This document shows, in pieces, positions 52,045 to 60,206 of a stretch of 64,000 nucleotides of DNA. This DNA is from Streptomyces xylophagus (GTDB lineage Bacteria > Actinomycetota > Actinomycetes > Streptomycetales > Streptomycetaceae). The translations under genes were made by a program, and so were the position numbers. How positions within the stretch are numbered: position 1 is the first letter of the stretch; the number at the start of each line of letters is the position of its first letter. The DNA lies in the NCBI RefSeq assembly GCF_000716435.1, contig NZ_JNWO01000001.1, forward strand, positions 372,001 through 436,000. Reading direction: 5' to 3'. Under the pieces are notes generated by a model, which saw only the letters and a list, made by a program, of their open reading frames with translations, did no database searches and was not told where the DNA came from.

Positions 52045-53445
52045 TCAGGCGGTGACGAGCGGCTGGTGCGGTGGCGCGAGCGTCGGCAGGGTGGTGTGGA
52101 GGTTCCTGGTGACTTCGGTCAGGTCGGCGATGAACATGCCCGCGAGTTCGGCGGTGAACCCGGTGCGCACCACCAGACGCAGGACGGAGACGTCCTGGCA
52201 GGGCGCGGGGAAGCTGTAGGCGGGCAGATGCCAGCCCCGGGCGCGCATGGCGTGGGAGACGTCGAACACCGTGCAGCCCTGCGTGCCGGGTGTCAACCGG
52301 AAGGCGAACGCCGGGAGTTCGGAGCCGTCGGTGATCAACTCGTAGGGGCCGATCGTCCGGATGCGCGCGGCGAGTGCGCGGGCCGTGCTGCGGCTCTGCG
52401 CCGCGAGGTTCCGCAGCCCTTCGAAGCCGTAGCGAAGGAAGCTGTAGTACTGCGCGACGACGTGCGCGCCCGGGCGGGAGAAGTTGAGGGTGAAGCTGGG
52501 GGAGCTGCCGCCGAGGTAGTCGACCTCGAACACCAGGTCGTCGGGGAGGGCTTCGGCGTCGCGCCACAACGCCCAGCCCAGGCCCGGGAAGACGTGACCG
52601 TACTTGTGTCCCGAGGTGTTGATGGAGGCGACGCGTTCGAGCTGGAAGTCCCACATGAGGTCCGGGTCGAGGAACGGCGCGACCATGGCGCCGGACGCGC
52701 CGTCGACGTGCACGGGGATGTCGGTGCCGGTGGCGGCCTGGTATCCGTCCAGGGCCATGCAGATGTCCGCGACGGGCTCGTAGGAGCCGTCGAACGTGGA
52801 CCCGAGGATGGTCACGACGCCGATGGTGTTGTCGTCGCAGTAGGCGGTGAGCGCGTCGGCGGTGAGGTGGTAGCGGCCCGGTTCCATCGGGACGTAACGC
52901 GGCTCCACCTCGAAGTAGTTGGCGAACTTCTTCCAGCACACCTGGACGTTCGCGCCCATCACGATGTTCGGGCGCGCGGTGTCCTTGCCCTGTGCGCGCC
53001 GGCGCTCCTGCCAGCGGCGCTTGAGCGCGAGTCCGCCGAGCATGGCGGCCTCGCTCGAACCGGTCGTGGAGCAGCCGCGGACCTGCTCCGGGTGCGGCGC
53101 GTGCCACAACCGGGCGAGCATCCGTACGCAGCGCTCCTCCATCGCCGTGATCTGCGGGTACTCGGCGCGGTCGGCGAGGTTCTTCTCGGCGGTCTCCGCC
53201 ATCAACTCCCTTGCCTGCGGCTCCATCCAGGTCGTCACGAAGGTGGCGAGGTTGAGACGGGCGTTGCCGTCGAGCATCAGCTCGTCGCGTACCCGACGGC
53301 AGACCAGGTCGGGCGATGACGACGACTCGGGCAGCTCGTCGACCGGCAGCAGCAGGTCGACGGCGGGCGGCTGCCCGACGCCGCGGGAAACGGTCAGGGT
53401 GTCGAACTCGGCTTCGGGCATGACGTCGGTATGCGGGATGGGCAT
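52045..53445 (-). CDS. gad: Glutamate decarboxylase
   Basis: A 466-residue PLP enzyme converting glutamate to GABA and CO2. The family N terminus (LDGNARLNLATFVTTWMEPQARELMAETAEKNLADRAEYPQI), CSTTGSSEAAMLGGLALKRRW, HVDGASGAMVAPF and the PLP lysine in NTSGHKYGHVFPGLGW are all present, as is the C-terminal SVLRLVVRTGF. Length is normal. In streptomycetes it can support acid resistance or GABA-shunt flux; no GABA antiporter gene adjoins. ATG at 53445; the ribosome site is poor. A spaced dyad lies about 90 bases upstream. Confidence 0.93.
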   Translation of the reverse strand: MPIPHTDVMPEAEFDTLTVSRGVGQPPAVDLLLPVDELPESSSSPDLVCRRVRDELMLDGNARLNLATFVTTWMEPQARELMAETAEKNLADRAEYPQITAMEERCVRMLARLWHAPHPEQVRGCSTTGSSEAAMLGGLALKRRWQERRRAQGKDTARPNIVMGANVQVCWKKFANYFEVEPRYVPMEPGRYHLTADALTAYCDDNTIGVVTILGSTFDGSYEPVADICMALDGYQAATGTDIPVHVDGASGAMVAPFLDPDLMWDFQLERVASINTSGHKYGHVFPGLGWALWRDAEALPDDLVFEVDYLGGSSPSFTLNFSRPGAHVVAQYYSFLRYGFEGLRNLAAQSRSTARALAARIRTIGPYELITDGSELPAFAFRLTPGTQGCTVFDVSHAMRARGWHLPAYSFPAPCQDVSVLRLVVRTGFTAELAGMFIADLTEVTRNLHTTLPTLAPPHQPLVTA

Positions 53446-53534
53446 GAGTGTCTGAATGCCTTTCTGGTCCGTGCGGCCCCGTGCACTCCGACGCTAGATC
53501 GCCAGGCGGCGCGGCGTATGTGCCGATTACACCG

Positions 53535-53569
53535 ATCCAGTGATCGATTTGCGGACTGATGAACTGGAT
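53535..53569. promoter_or_regulatory. Spaced inverted repeat upstream of gad
   Basis: ATCCAGT (53535-53541) and ACTGGAT (53563-53569) are perfect reverse complements 21 bases apart, in an A/T-rich stretch between gad (minus) and a small plus-strand frame. The tight dyad CGATC-cagt-GATCG (53533-53546) overlaps the left arm. Possible operator; weak evidence. Confidence 0.3.
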
Positions 53570-53612
53570 TTTCCCTTGTACATACTGGCCATTACTTTTT
53601 GAGGTGATTTCC

Positions 53613-53867
53613 GTGGTCGGCGGGACGGCTCGGAGCGGGGTGTTGCCGAACCAGGGGGACACCCGGGGCGCGGGGCGCGTGTCACCGAGGGCGGTGGCCC
53701 GGCCCGGGCCGACCGAGAAGCTCGGGCCGGGCGCCACCTTCATCGAGCCGCTGGAGGCCGCACTGCGAGACTGGAACGGTCGGTTGTCCGCTCGTGGGCG
53801 CGTGATGCTGGGCGGTGCCGCCGAGTTGGAGGCGTACCTCCGTGCGCGCGGACCTACTGAGGCCTGA
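53613..53867 (+). CDS. Possible small protein, unknown
   Basis: An 84-residue frame from GTG at 53613, with GAGGTGA placed 5 bases upstream. The N-terminal half is Gly/Arg/Pro-rich and looks disordered; the C-terminal half (ATFIEPLEAALRDWNGRLSARGRVMLGGAAELEAYLRARG) could form two helices. I recognise no family. Its 3' end overlaps the convergent serine-hydrolase gene by 14 bases, which slightly counts against it. It may be a real small gene or a chance frame. Confidence 0.3.
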   Translation: MVGGTARSGVLPNQGDTRGAGRVSPRAVARPGPTEKLGPGATFIEPLEAALRDWNGRLSARGRVMLGGAAELEAYLRARGPTEA

Positions 53868-55059
53868 CCTGCGTCTTCGAGGTCGGGGAGGTGCCTTCGG
53901 CGCACAGGGCGTGGTCGATCAAGGTGCTGGCCGCGTTCTCCTGGGCCAGGATGTGCTCCGCGGTGTCGCCGCGTGCCTCGGACATGGAGACCACGGCGCT
54001 TCGGGTGCCGTCGTCGGTGACGCCGTTGAGGGTGATGTAACCGCCGTCCCCGCCCTCGTGACTCCAGTAGGTTCCTCCGCAGCTCAAGGGGCGTTCGGCC
54101 AGGCCGAGTCCGTACCGGCCGCCGGGCCACAGCTGTTGGACCTCCGCGCTCACGGGGACGGTCCGCTTCATCTCCGCCAGTTGCCGGGGCGGCAGCAGGC
54201 GGCCGGCGAGCAGCGCGCGGAGGAAGACGTTCTCGTCCCGTGTGGTCGTGACGAACGACAGGTTCTCGTGGTCCACCGGTATCTGGTCGGTGACGTCCAC
54301 CAGCGCGCCGGGGCCGAAGAGTTGGTAGGCCTTGGCGTGCGGACGGGGCAGGGTGGGGGAGGTGCCTGTCCACCGCGTGTGGTCCAGGCCGAGTGGGCGC
54401 AGGATGCGGTCCTCGATCTCCTGGTGGGCGGTTCGGCCGGTGGCCTTCTCGATGATGGTGCTGAGCAGGACGTACCCGGTGTTGGAGTACTCCCAGCCCT
54501 CGCCTGGCGGGAAGTCCGGCGGGTGGGAAAGGGCGCGGGCGACCAACTCCTCGGGGCTGTGGACGTCGTAGCGCTGCTGGTAGTACTCCTCCGGTGTGGT
54601 GTATCCGGGCAGGTCGTCGTGGATGCCGCTGGTGTGCCGGAGCAGTTGGCGGAGGGTGATCCGGCTGCCGTCGTTCCCGTTGCCCCGGACGACTCCCGGC
54701 AGCCAATGGTCGACCGTGTCGTCCAGGGACAGTCTGCCCTCGGCCTCCAGTTGAAGGACGACCGTGGCGATCAGCGTCTTGGACGTGCTGGCCATGCGGA
54801 AGTAGCCGTCGGAGGGGACCGGGCGGCCGGTGCGCACGTCGGCCGTTCCGCTGGTGGCGACCGACTGCCGACCGTCAGGCGCGATCATGCGGGCCTGCGC
54901 ACCGCTGACACCGAGCGCGTGGATGGCCTCGGTGTCCTGGCGCAGCCGTTCCACGGGTAAGGGACGGGCGGGCTGTGCGACGGCGGTGGTCACCTCGGCG
55001 GCGAGCAGCGCAGCGAGACCGAGTGCCATGGCGAGGTGCTTCCGCAAGGTCGGAATCAT
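53854..55059 (-). CDS. Secreted serine hydrolase (beta-lactamase / D-Ala-D-Ala carboxypeptidase family)
   Basis: A 401-residue exported class C-type serine hydrolase. The signal peptide spans about residues 1-28 (MALGLAALLAAEVTTAVAQ). The SxxK nucleophile motif is MASTSKTL (about residue 92), the Y-x-N motif is EYSNTGYVLLS, and the KTG-equivalent is SHEGGDGGY. GITL-like binding residues (LRQLLRHTSGIHDDL) precede it. Such enzymes act as DD-carboxypeptidases, esterases or amino-amidases outside the cell. ATG at 55059; an in-frame ATG at 55029 would still leave a signal. Confidence 0.87.
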   Translation of the reverse strand: MIPTLRKHLAMALGLAALLAAEVTTAVAQPARPLPVERLRQDTEAIHALGVSGAQARMIAPDGRQSVATSGTADVRTGRPVPSDGYFRMASTSKTLIATVVLQLEAEGRLSLDDTVDHWLPGVVRGNGNDGSRITLRQLLRHTSGIHDDLPGYTTPEEYYQQRYDVHSPEELVARALSHPPDFPPGEGWEYSNTGYVLLSTIIEKATGRTAHQEIEDRILRPLGLDHTRWTGTSPTLPRPHAKAYQLFGPGALVDVTDQIPVDHENLSFVTTTRDENVFLRALLAGRLLPPRQLAEMKRTVPVSAEVQQLWPGGRYGLGLAERPLSCGGTYWSHEGGDGGYITLNGVTDDGTRSAVVSMSEARGDTAEHILAQENAASTLIDHALCAEGTSPTSKTQVRPQ

Positions 55060-55102
55060 GGCTGAACGCTAGTTTTGCCCGCCGACAGGGTGCGATCCGG
55101 CG

Positions 55103-55133
55103 CACCCCAGGATCGGGGTGGGGGATATCCCCC
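55103..55133 (-). promoter_or_regulatory. Two abutting dyads upstream of the serine hydrolase gene
   Basis: GGGGGATATCCCCC (55120-55133) is a perfect 14-base palindrome, and CACCCC/GGGGTG (55103-55108 and 55115-55120) forms a second dyad touching it. Both lie within 75 bases of the serine-hydrolase start, in the roughly 250-base gap after the cysteine desulfurase gene. Candidate operator for a repressor such as BlaI-like or TetR-like proteins; none is encoded here. Confidence 0.45.
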
Positions 55134-55308
55134 GGAACACTGGCCTTCACCAGCCGGAGAGGTGCTTGGCCCGATCGCGGGTCAGGGCATCGTCTGCCGG
55201 GCCTTCGTCCTCGCGCTCCTGACGCCATGGACCACGAGTCGTTTCGGTGACGTATGACCGGCCTCGTCGACCCTTCTCGAAGCGTCCGCGTGGGATCGGT
55301 CTGCGGCC

Positions 55309-56589
55309 TCATCGGGCAGAGGCCAACTCCCGTACGAGCTGGTCGATTTCGTGGTGGGTGTTGTAGAAGGCGAAGGAGGGGCGGACGGCGGCGGTGAGGC
55401 CGTAGCGTCGTAGGGCGGGCTGGGCGCAGTGGTGGCCGGCGCGGACCGCGATGCCGGCGGTGTCGAGGGCCTCGGCGATGTGGGCGGGGTCGGTGCCGGC
55501 GATGGTGAAGGCCGTGACGCCGACTCCGGTCGAGGGGCCGAGCAGGCGTAGGCCCGGCACGTCGTCGGCGAGTCGGTGTCGGGCGTAGGCGACGAGTGCC
55601 GTCTCGTGGGCGTGGGCCGCGTCCGGGCCGATGGATTCGAGATAGTCGACGGCGGCGCCGAGCCCGATCGCGCCGGCGATGGGGCCGGTGCCCGCCTCGA
55701 ACTTCTGTGGTGGCGGGGCGTATTGGGTGTGCTCGAAGCTGACGGAGGTGATCATCGAGCCGCCGCCCTGCCAGGGCGGCATCTCCTCCAGCAGTTCCGA
55801 ACGGCCGTACAGGACGCCGATTCCGGTCGGGCCGAACAGCTTGTGGCCGGACAGGGCGTAGAAGTCGGCACCCAACTCCCTTACGTCCACGCGGAGATGG
55901 GGGACTGCCTGGGCGCCGTCGACGAGCACGACCGAGCCGTGGGCGTGCGCGGCGTCGGCCATCGCGCGGACGGGGAGGACAGTGCCGAGGACGTTGGAGA
56001 CGTGGGCGAGGGCGACGATCCGGGTGCGGGGGCCGAGGAGGGACTGGTAGGCGGGCAGGTCCAGGGTCCCGTCGTCGTGGAGCGGGGCGATGCGCAGGAG
56101 GGCACCCTTCTCGGCGCAGAGCATCTGCCAGGGGACGATGTTGGCGTGGTGTTCGAGGGTGGTGAGGACGATCTCGTCGCCGGCGGACAGTCGGCTGCGG
56201 CCCCAGGTCTGGGCGACCAGGTTGATGCCCTCGGTGGCGCCCCGCACGAAGACGATCTCCTCGGGCCGCCCGGCCCCGATGAAGCGTGCGATGCGGCTCC
56301 GCGCGCTCTCCATCAGATCGGTGGCCTCACGGGCGAGGGTGTGCGCGCCCCGGTGCACGTTGGAGTTGTGGCGGGCGTAGAAGTCGCTTACGGCGTCGAT
56401 GACTTGACGGGGTTTGTGGGCGGTGGCGGCGCTGTCGAGCCAGACGAGCGGGCGGCCGTGGACGGTGCGGGAGAGGGCCGGGAAGTCGGCGCGTACGGCG
56501 TGCACGGGGAAGACCGGTGGGCGGGAGGAGGCGACCGCTCCGGCCTCGTCCAGCCAGTACCTGGCGGTGTTCGACGCGGCGGCGCTCAT
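55309..56589 (-). CDS. SufS-like cysteine desulfurase, probable encapsulin cargo
   Basis: A 426-residue class V aminotransferase-fold PLP enzyme releasing sulfur from cysteine. Landmarks: LVWLDSAATAHKPRQVIDAVSDFYARHNSNVHRGAHTLA, the HH-N loop TLEHHANIVPWQ, the PLP lysine in DFYALSGHKLFGPTG, and the persulfide Cys in RAGHHCAQPALRRYG, which fits the type II (SufS) loop. An extension of about 30 residues precedes the fold (MSAAASNTARYWLDEAGAVASSRPPVFPV) and could carry a cargo signal. Its ATG overlaps the encapsulin stop (ATGA). No other suf/isc gene is nearby, which favours a sulfur-storage role. Confidence 0.88.
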   Translation of the reverse strand: MSAAASNTARYWLDEAGAVASSRPPVFPVHAVRADFPALSRTVHGRPLVWLDSAATAHKPRQVIDAVSDFYARHNSNVHRGAHTLAREATDLMESARSRIARFIGAGRPEEIVFVRGATEGINLVAQTWGRSRLSAGDEIVLTTLEHHANIVPWQMLCAEKGALLRIAPLHDDGTLDLPAYQSLLGPRTRIVALAHVSNVLGTVLPVRAMADAAHAHGSVVLVDGAQAVPHLRVDVRELGADFYALSGHKLFGPTGIGVLYGRSELLEEMPPWQGGGSMITSVSFEHTQYAPPPQKFEAGTGPIAGAIGLGAAVDYLESIGPDAAHAHETALVAYARHRLADDVPGLRLLGPSTGVGVTAFTIAGTDPAHIAEALDTAGIAVRAGHHCAQPALRRYGLTAAVRPSFAFYNTHHEIDQLVRELASAR

Positions 56590-57998
56590 GCGTACTGGTG
56601 GTAGTGCGCGACCTGGACCTGTTCCAGCATGCCGAGCGCGTCGTCGACGAGTACGGCGGTCGAGAAGTAGGAGCTGACCAGATGCGAGGCAACCGCCCGC
56701 CGGTCCAGGCCCATCGGCTCCACCGCGATGCCGGGGGCGTGTTCGTGGGGCAGCCGGTCCGGGCGCAGGCCCACCACACCACGGTTCTCCTCGCCGACCC
56801 GCAGCAGCAGGATGCTGGAGGTGGACTCCACCGGGTCCACCGGGATCTTGTCGGTGGGCACGAGGGGTACACCGCGCCAGCTGAGGAACGGGCTGCCGTA
56901 CATCTCGAAGATCACCGGGGGCACACCCCGGCGCGTACACTCCCGGCCGAAGGCGCCGATCGCACGTGGATGGGCGAGGAAGAACGCGGGCTGTTTCCAG
57001 ACGACGGTGAGGAGTTCGTCCAGGTCGTCGGGGGTAGGCGGGCCGGTGCGGGGACGGACGCGGAAGGCGGGGGCGACGTTGTTGAGGAGTCCGAACTCCG
57101 GGTCGTTCAGCAGCTCCCGCTCCTGCTGCTCCAGGATCAACTCGACGGTCAGGCGCAGCTGTTCCTCGTGCTGGTTCAGCGGCACGTTGTAGAGGTCGGA
57201 GACGCGGGAGTGCATCCTCAACACGGTCTGGGCCACGGCGAGTTCGTGCTCGCGCGGCTGCGGGTCGTAGTCGACGAAGGTCTCGGGCAGCTCCGCCTCG
57301 CCGTGATGCCCCGAGGCCACGGCCGGTGTCCCCGTGCCGCCGGACTCCCCGTCGTCCCTGAACTGACCGAAAGCGCGGGCGAGTTCAGGATGCTCGTCCT
57401 CCAACTGTCGTAGCCGGTCCGGGTCCAGGACCAGCAGGGTGCTGTTGGTCAGCGCGACCACCGTGTACGGCCAGTCGCCGCCGCGCAGCGCCGCCTCCTC
57501 GTCGAAGAACTCCTCCTCGCCCATGATCCCCAGCACCGTCGGCTCGCCGTAGTGCCCGGTGCCGCGCCGCTCCAACTGCCCGTGCGCGACGACGTACAGC
57601 CCGTCGGCCGGCCTGCCCGCCTCGGCCAGGACCGTCCCGGCGACCACGTGCTTCGTACGGAACGCACCCGCGACCTCCTCCAGCAGGCGCAGGTCCAACA
57701 CGTCCCGCAGAGCGAGGAGTTCACGCATGTCCTCCGCCATGATCCGGCTGCCGTCGCCGCTCGCCAGCAAGGTGATCCGGCCGTCGCCGACGGCGTACGC
57801 CACACAGCGGTTGACCCGGTAGGTGCCGGCTTCCACCTCGACCCAGGGCAGCAGCCTGAGCAGCCAGCGCGGGGTGGTCAGCGAGAGCTGCGCCGGTGTC
57901 TTGGTGGTGGTCGCGATGGAGCGGGCGGCGCGGGTTCCGAGGCTGGTAGCGGCTGGGGTGGCGGGCTGGGTGCCGTCCTCGACGGTCCGTTCGGTCAC
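56586..57998 (-). CDS. Family 2B encapsulin shell protein with cyclic-nucleotide-binding insertion
   Basis: A 470-residue protein forming the shell of a protein nanocompartment. After a flexible N-terminal arm (about 1-38) comes the family 2 opening SLTTPRWLLRLLPWVEVEAGTYRVNR. A Crp-like cyclic-nucleotide-binding domain is inserted at about 100-213 (VVAGTVLAEAGRPADGLYVVAHG ... IMGEEEFFDEEAAL). The rest of the HK97-like capsid fold follows (about 240-470; HSRVSDLYNVPLNQHEEQLRLTVELILEQQERELLND, FLSWRGVPLVPTDKIPV). GTG at 57998 is preceded by AGGAGGGG; the alternative start at 58022 lies upstream of that site. Older databases may call it a Crp/Fnr regulator. Confidence 0.9.
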   Translation of the reverse strand: MTERTVEDGTQPATPAATSLGTRAARSIATTTKTPAQLSLTTPRWLLRLLPWVEVEAGTYRVNRCVAYAVGDGRITLLASGDGSRIMAEDMRELLALRDVLDLRLLEEVAGAFRTKHVVAGTVLAEAGRPADGLYVVAHGQLERRGTGHYGEPTVLGIMGEEEFFDEEAALRGGDWPYTVVALTNSTLLVLDPDRLRQLEDEHPELARAFGQFRDDGESGGTGTPAVASGHHGEAELPETFVDYDPQPREHELAVAQTVLRMHSRVSDLYNVPLNQHEEQLRLTVELILEQQERELLNDPEFGLLNNVAPAFRVRPRTGPPTPDDLDELLTVVWKQPAFFLAHPRAIGAFGRECTRRGVPPVIFEMYGSPFLSWRGVPLVPTDKIPVDPVESTSSILLLRVGEENRGVVGLRPDRLPHEHAPGIAVEPMGLDRRAVASHLVSSYFSTAVLVDDALGMLEQVQVAHYHQYA

Positions 57999-58050
57999 GG
58001 TGATCCCCTCCTGGATTCTCACACCGTGAATTCCCCGATCCGTAGCCTCT

Positions 58051-58089
58051 TAAATTACTCAATTTAGGGACTTGACCGAAACGATCGTT
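58051..58089. promoter_or_regulatory. Encapsulin/OsmC divergent control region with two dyads
   Basis: TAAATT-actc-AATTTA (58051-58066) is a perfect A/T-only-armed dyad, striking in this GC-rich DNA, and AACGATCGTT (58080-58089) is a perfect palindrome. Both lie between the divergent encapsulin and OsmC genes. The A/T dyad could bind an Rrf2-type sulfur or iron regulator, given the neighbouring desulfurase; that is inference. Confidence 0.5.
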
Positions 58090-58200
58090 ATGCTCACGAT
58101 GAGCACTGGCAAATGCTTCAACTGCCGCTATTCGTCGGGCCGTTCGAAGGCGCGTACGCGCTTTGTGGGCGGCATCGTCCGCACGACCTCAGGAGACTCG

Positions 58201-58623
58201 ATGGAGATCACCGGAAATACCCGAACCCACTGGGAAGGCCCCTTGAGCGAGGGCGTCGGTCGTATGAGTTTCGGCTCGGGCGCGGCCTCCCCGGATCTGC
58301 GCTACCCCCTCAGCCCCATCCCGCCCCAACGGCAGACGTCCCCCGAGGAACTGATCGCCGCAGCTCAGGGAGCCTGCTTCACGATGATGCTGTCCCACGT
58401 CCTCACGGAGGCAGGCCATCCGCCGAGCAGTGTCACCACGGAGTGCGACGCGACCCTGAGCGTCGGCACCGGATTCACCCTCATCAACATCAGGGTCCAG
58501 GCCGCCGTGCCCGGCATCACCGACGAGGAACTGCGCCGGGCCGCCGCCACAGCCGAGCAACGCTGCCCGGTCAGCAAGGCGTTGAGCGCGATTCCGTCGA
58601 ACGTAGAGACGGTGTTGGTCTGA
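58201..58623 (+). CDS. osmC: OsmC-family peroxiredoxin
   Basis: A 140-residue thiol peroxidase of the OsmC branch: EGVGRMSFGSG near the N terminus, the peroxidatic Cys at about residue 59 (AAQGACFTMMLSHVLTEAG) and the second Cys at about 122 (RCPVSKALS). ATG at 58201 has AGGAG at ideal spacing; the open frame upstream crosses the promoter dyads and is not used. It is divergent from the encapsulin-desulfurase pair. A shared oxidative-sulfur stress trigger is plausible but not shown. Confidence 0.88.
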   Translation: MEITGNTRTHWEGPLSEGVGRMSFGSGAASPDLRYPLSPIPPQRQTSPEELIAAAQGACFTMMLSHVLTEAGHPPSSVTTECDATLSVGTGFTLINIRVQAAVPGITDEELRRAAATAEQRCPVSKALSAIPSNVETVLV

Positions 58624-58659
58624 TCGCGAACGCGAACAGGCCGTGACGACGTGCGGCCT

Positions 58660-58687
58660 CGAGTGCCCGGGCCGAGCCGGGCACTCG
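58660..58687. terminator. Bidirectional terminator after osmC
   Basis: CGAGTGCCCGG (58660-58670) and CCGGGCACTCG (58677-58687) pair perfectly around GCCGAG, 37 bases past the osmC stop. The remaining bases up to the convergent DUF6086 gene at 58898 hold no visible gene. Confidence 0.8.
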
Positions 58688-58897
58688 GCGGAATCGGCGC
58701 GGCGGTTGTCCGGCACCGGCTCCTCGCCCGATCGGGGAGGGCGGACGGGAGCACGCCTTGTCTCTCGAGTGCGCTGGGCGCTCCTCCGGCGCAGGCAAAG
58801 GGGGTTGGTTGACTTTGACGGCAACGGACAGCGCGGCAAGCCGAGTTGTGAGGTGGTCGTGGAGCCAGGTGACGGTGCGCTCGATGAGTCGGCCCGT

Positions 58898-59338
58898 TCA
58901 GCGGGCCATCCACTGGTCCAAGTGCCGCGCCCGCGTGTCCAGCGCGGTGACGACGGCGACCGGCGCGGTCCGGGGATTGCCGGGAACCTGCACGTCGCGT
59001 TGGACGCCACCGCTCACGTGGCCGGACCCGGGCATCTCCACCTCGATTCCCGCGCGCCGCGCGAGTGCGACCGCCGTCGCCACGAACCCCTCGGAGAGCG
59101 CGAGGATCACGGAGTGCCCTGTCCGGCAGTGCCAGGCGACCAGTTCACGTACGAAGTCCGCGTACGCGGCCGGGTCGACCTCGAGTGTGTCCGGGTCGCT
59201 CCCATGCCTGCCCTGGCCGATGCCCGAGGGCAGGTCGAGCTCCGCCGCGAAGACCTCCACCTGCCGTAGGAAGAGGCGCCCGGCACCGTTCGACGGGTTC
59301 CACAGCGTCTCGTCACCGACGTCGAAGTACATGCTCAT
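58898..59338 (-). CDS. DUF6086-family protein
   Basis: A 146-residue cytoplasmic protein with the family opening MSMYFDVGDETLWNPSNGAGRLFLRQVEVFAAELDLPSGIG, a central FVRELVAWHCRTGHSVILALSEGFVATAVALARRAG and a variable tail. There is no signal or TM segment. Function unknown; this actinomycete family is often near toxin- or secretion-related genes, but none is evident here. ATG at 59338 is preceded by a G-rich site (GAGGGGGAT). Confidence 0.7.
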   Translation of the reverse strand: MSMYFDVGDETLWNPSNGAGRLFLRQVEVFAAELDLPSGIGQGRHGSDPDTLEVDPAAYADFVRELVAWHCRTGHSVILALSEGFVATAVALARRAGIEVEMPGSGHVSGGVQRDVQVPGNPRTAPVAVVTALDTRARHLDQWMAR

Positions 59339-59487
59339 CGTTGATCCCCCTCCTCAACAGCCCTGGCCAGGGTAGAAGATCGGGTGGGTGACGGGCACTT
59401 GGGTAAGTCAGCGCTCGGGGCCGCCGCGTTCGCGCCCACTCCGCTCGCCCGTTACCGCTCCTGGCGTCCTGGACCACGAGCGAGGGG

Positions 59488-60186
59488 CTACGACGGTGCC
59501 GGGTCGGTCGGTTCTCGGTGGGTGGTGATTCCGGTGAGGATGAGGTCGATGCCCGCGAGGAACTCGGCTCGGTCGTCGTGGACGCGTAGTTGGTCTGCGA
59601 CGTCGCGGGTGAACGCGTACTCGTCGGGGTCGAGGTCTGCCCATGCGGCCGAGACGGTGGCGAGGAACTCGGTCCGGTTCGTGTTCGGCGGGCAGCCGCG
59701 GGCGTTGGCCGCGTTCTGTCCGGCCACTCCGAGGATGTAGCTCAGCAGCGCGGACGCGGCGGTGAACTGGGCGGTATGGGGTACGCCCAGCGTCTGGACC
59801 TGGCGTCCGATGTGTTCGAAGACGCGCAGCATCGGTGACCGCGCCGGCGCACTGGCGAGTTGCGCGCCGACCCACGGGTGGGCCTCGATCGCGTCGAACA
59901 CCCCGAGCGCGAGGGCGCGGATCGCCTCCTGCGGCGTGGGATCGGCGGTGCCGGAAGCCGTGGTGCGGGAGACGACGGCCTCGGTGGCGGCGCTGAGGAG
60001 TTCGTCCTTGCCCGTGACATGCCAGTAGATCGCGCCGGGTCCGGTGGCGAGACGCGCGGCCAGTGCGCGGAACGTGAGTCCGCTCTCGCCCGCCGTGTCG
60101 AGGAGTTCGATCGCCGACTCGACGACGCGTTCCCGGGAGAGCGGTTCTTCTCGTCGCTCCGGGCGGCGGGTGGTCCTGGTTGCCAT
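59488..60186 (-). CDS. TetR-family regulator (TetR_C-type) of the TetX-like gene
   Basis: A 232-residue TetR repressor. The DNA-binding domain is SRERVVESAIELLDTAGESGLTFRALAARLATGPGAIYWHVTGKDELLSAATEAV, which with the A-x-Y-W/H-V tail is close to tetracycline-type repressors; an all-helical ligand domain follows (FDAIEAHPWVGAQLASAPARSPMLRVFEHIG). ATG at 60186 with AGGA. It is divergent from a flavin monooxygenase gene, and three matching 17-base palindromes lie between the two starts, so it almost certainly represses both. Confidence 0.9.
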   Translation of the reverse strand: MATRTTRRPERREEPLSRERVVESAIELLDTAGESGLTFRALAARLATGPGAIYWHVTGKDELLSAATEAVVSRTTASGTADPTPQEAIRALALGVFDAIEAHPWVGAQLASAPARSPMLRVFEHIGRQVQTLGVPHTAQFTAASALLSYILGVAGQNAANARGCPPNTNRTEFLATVSAAWADLDPDEYAFTRDVADQLRVHDDRAEFLAGIDLILTGITTHREPTDPAPS

Positions 60187-60206
60187 GCGTACATCCTGGC
60201 ACATGC

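Noticed and set aside
50963..54706. A minus-strand open frame of more than 1200 codons across the aldolase, decarboxylase and hydrolase genes
   Set aside because: Its translation is Arg/Pro/His-rich low-complexity sequence with no domain, and it overlaps well-supported genes in another frame; typical of high-GC third-position bias.
56586..57998. Calling the shell gene a Crp/Fnr transcription factor
   Set aside because: The cyclic-nucleotide-binding part is an insertion between family 2 encapsulin segments, and there is no C-terminal helix-turn-helix.
58072..58094. TTGACC plus TATGCT as the osmC promoter
   Set aside because: The hexamers are only 11 bases apart, too close for a sigma-70-type promoter.
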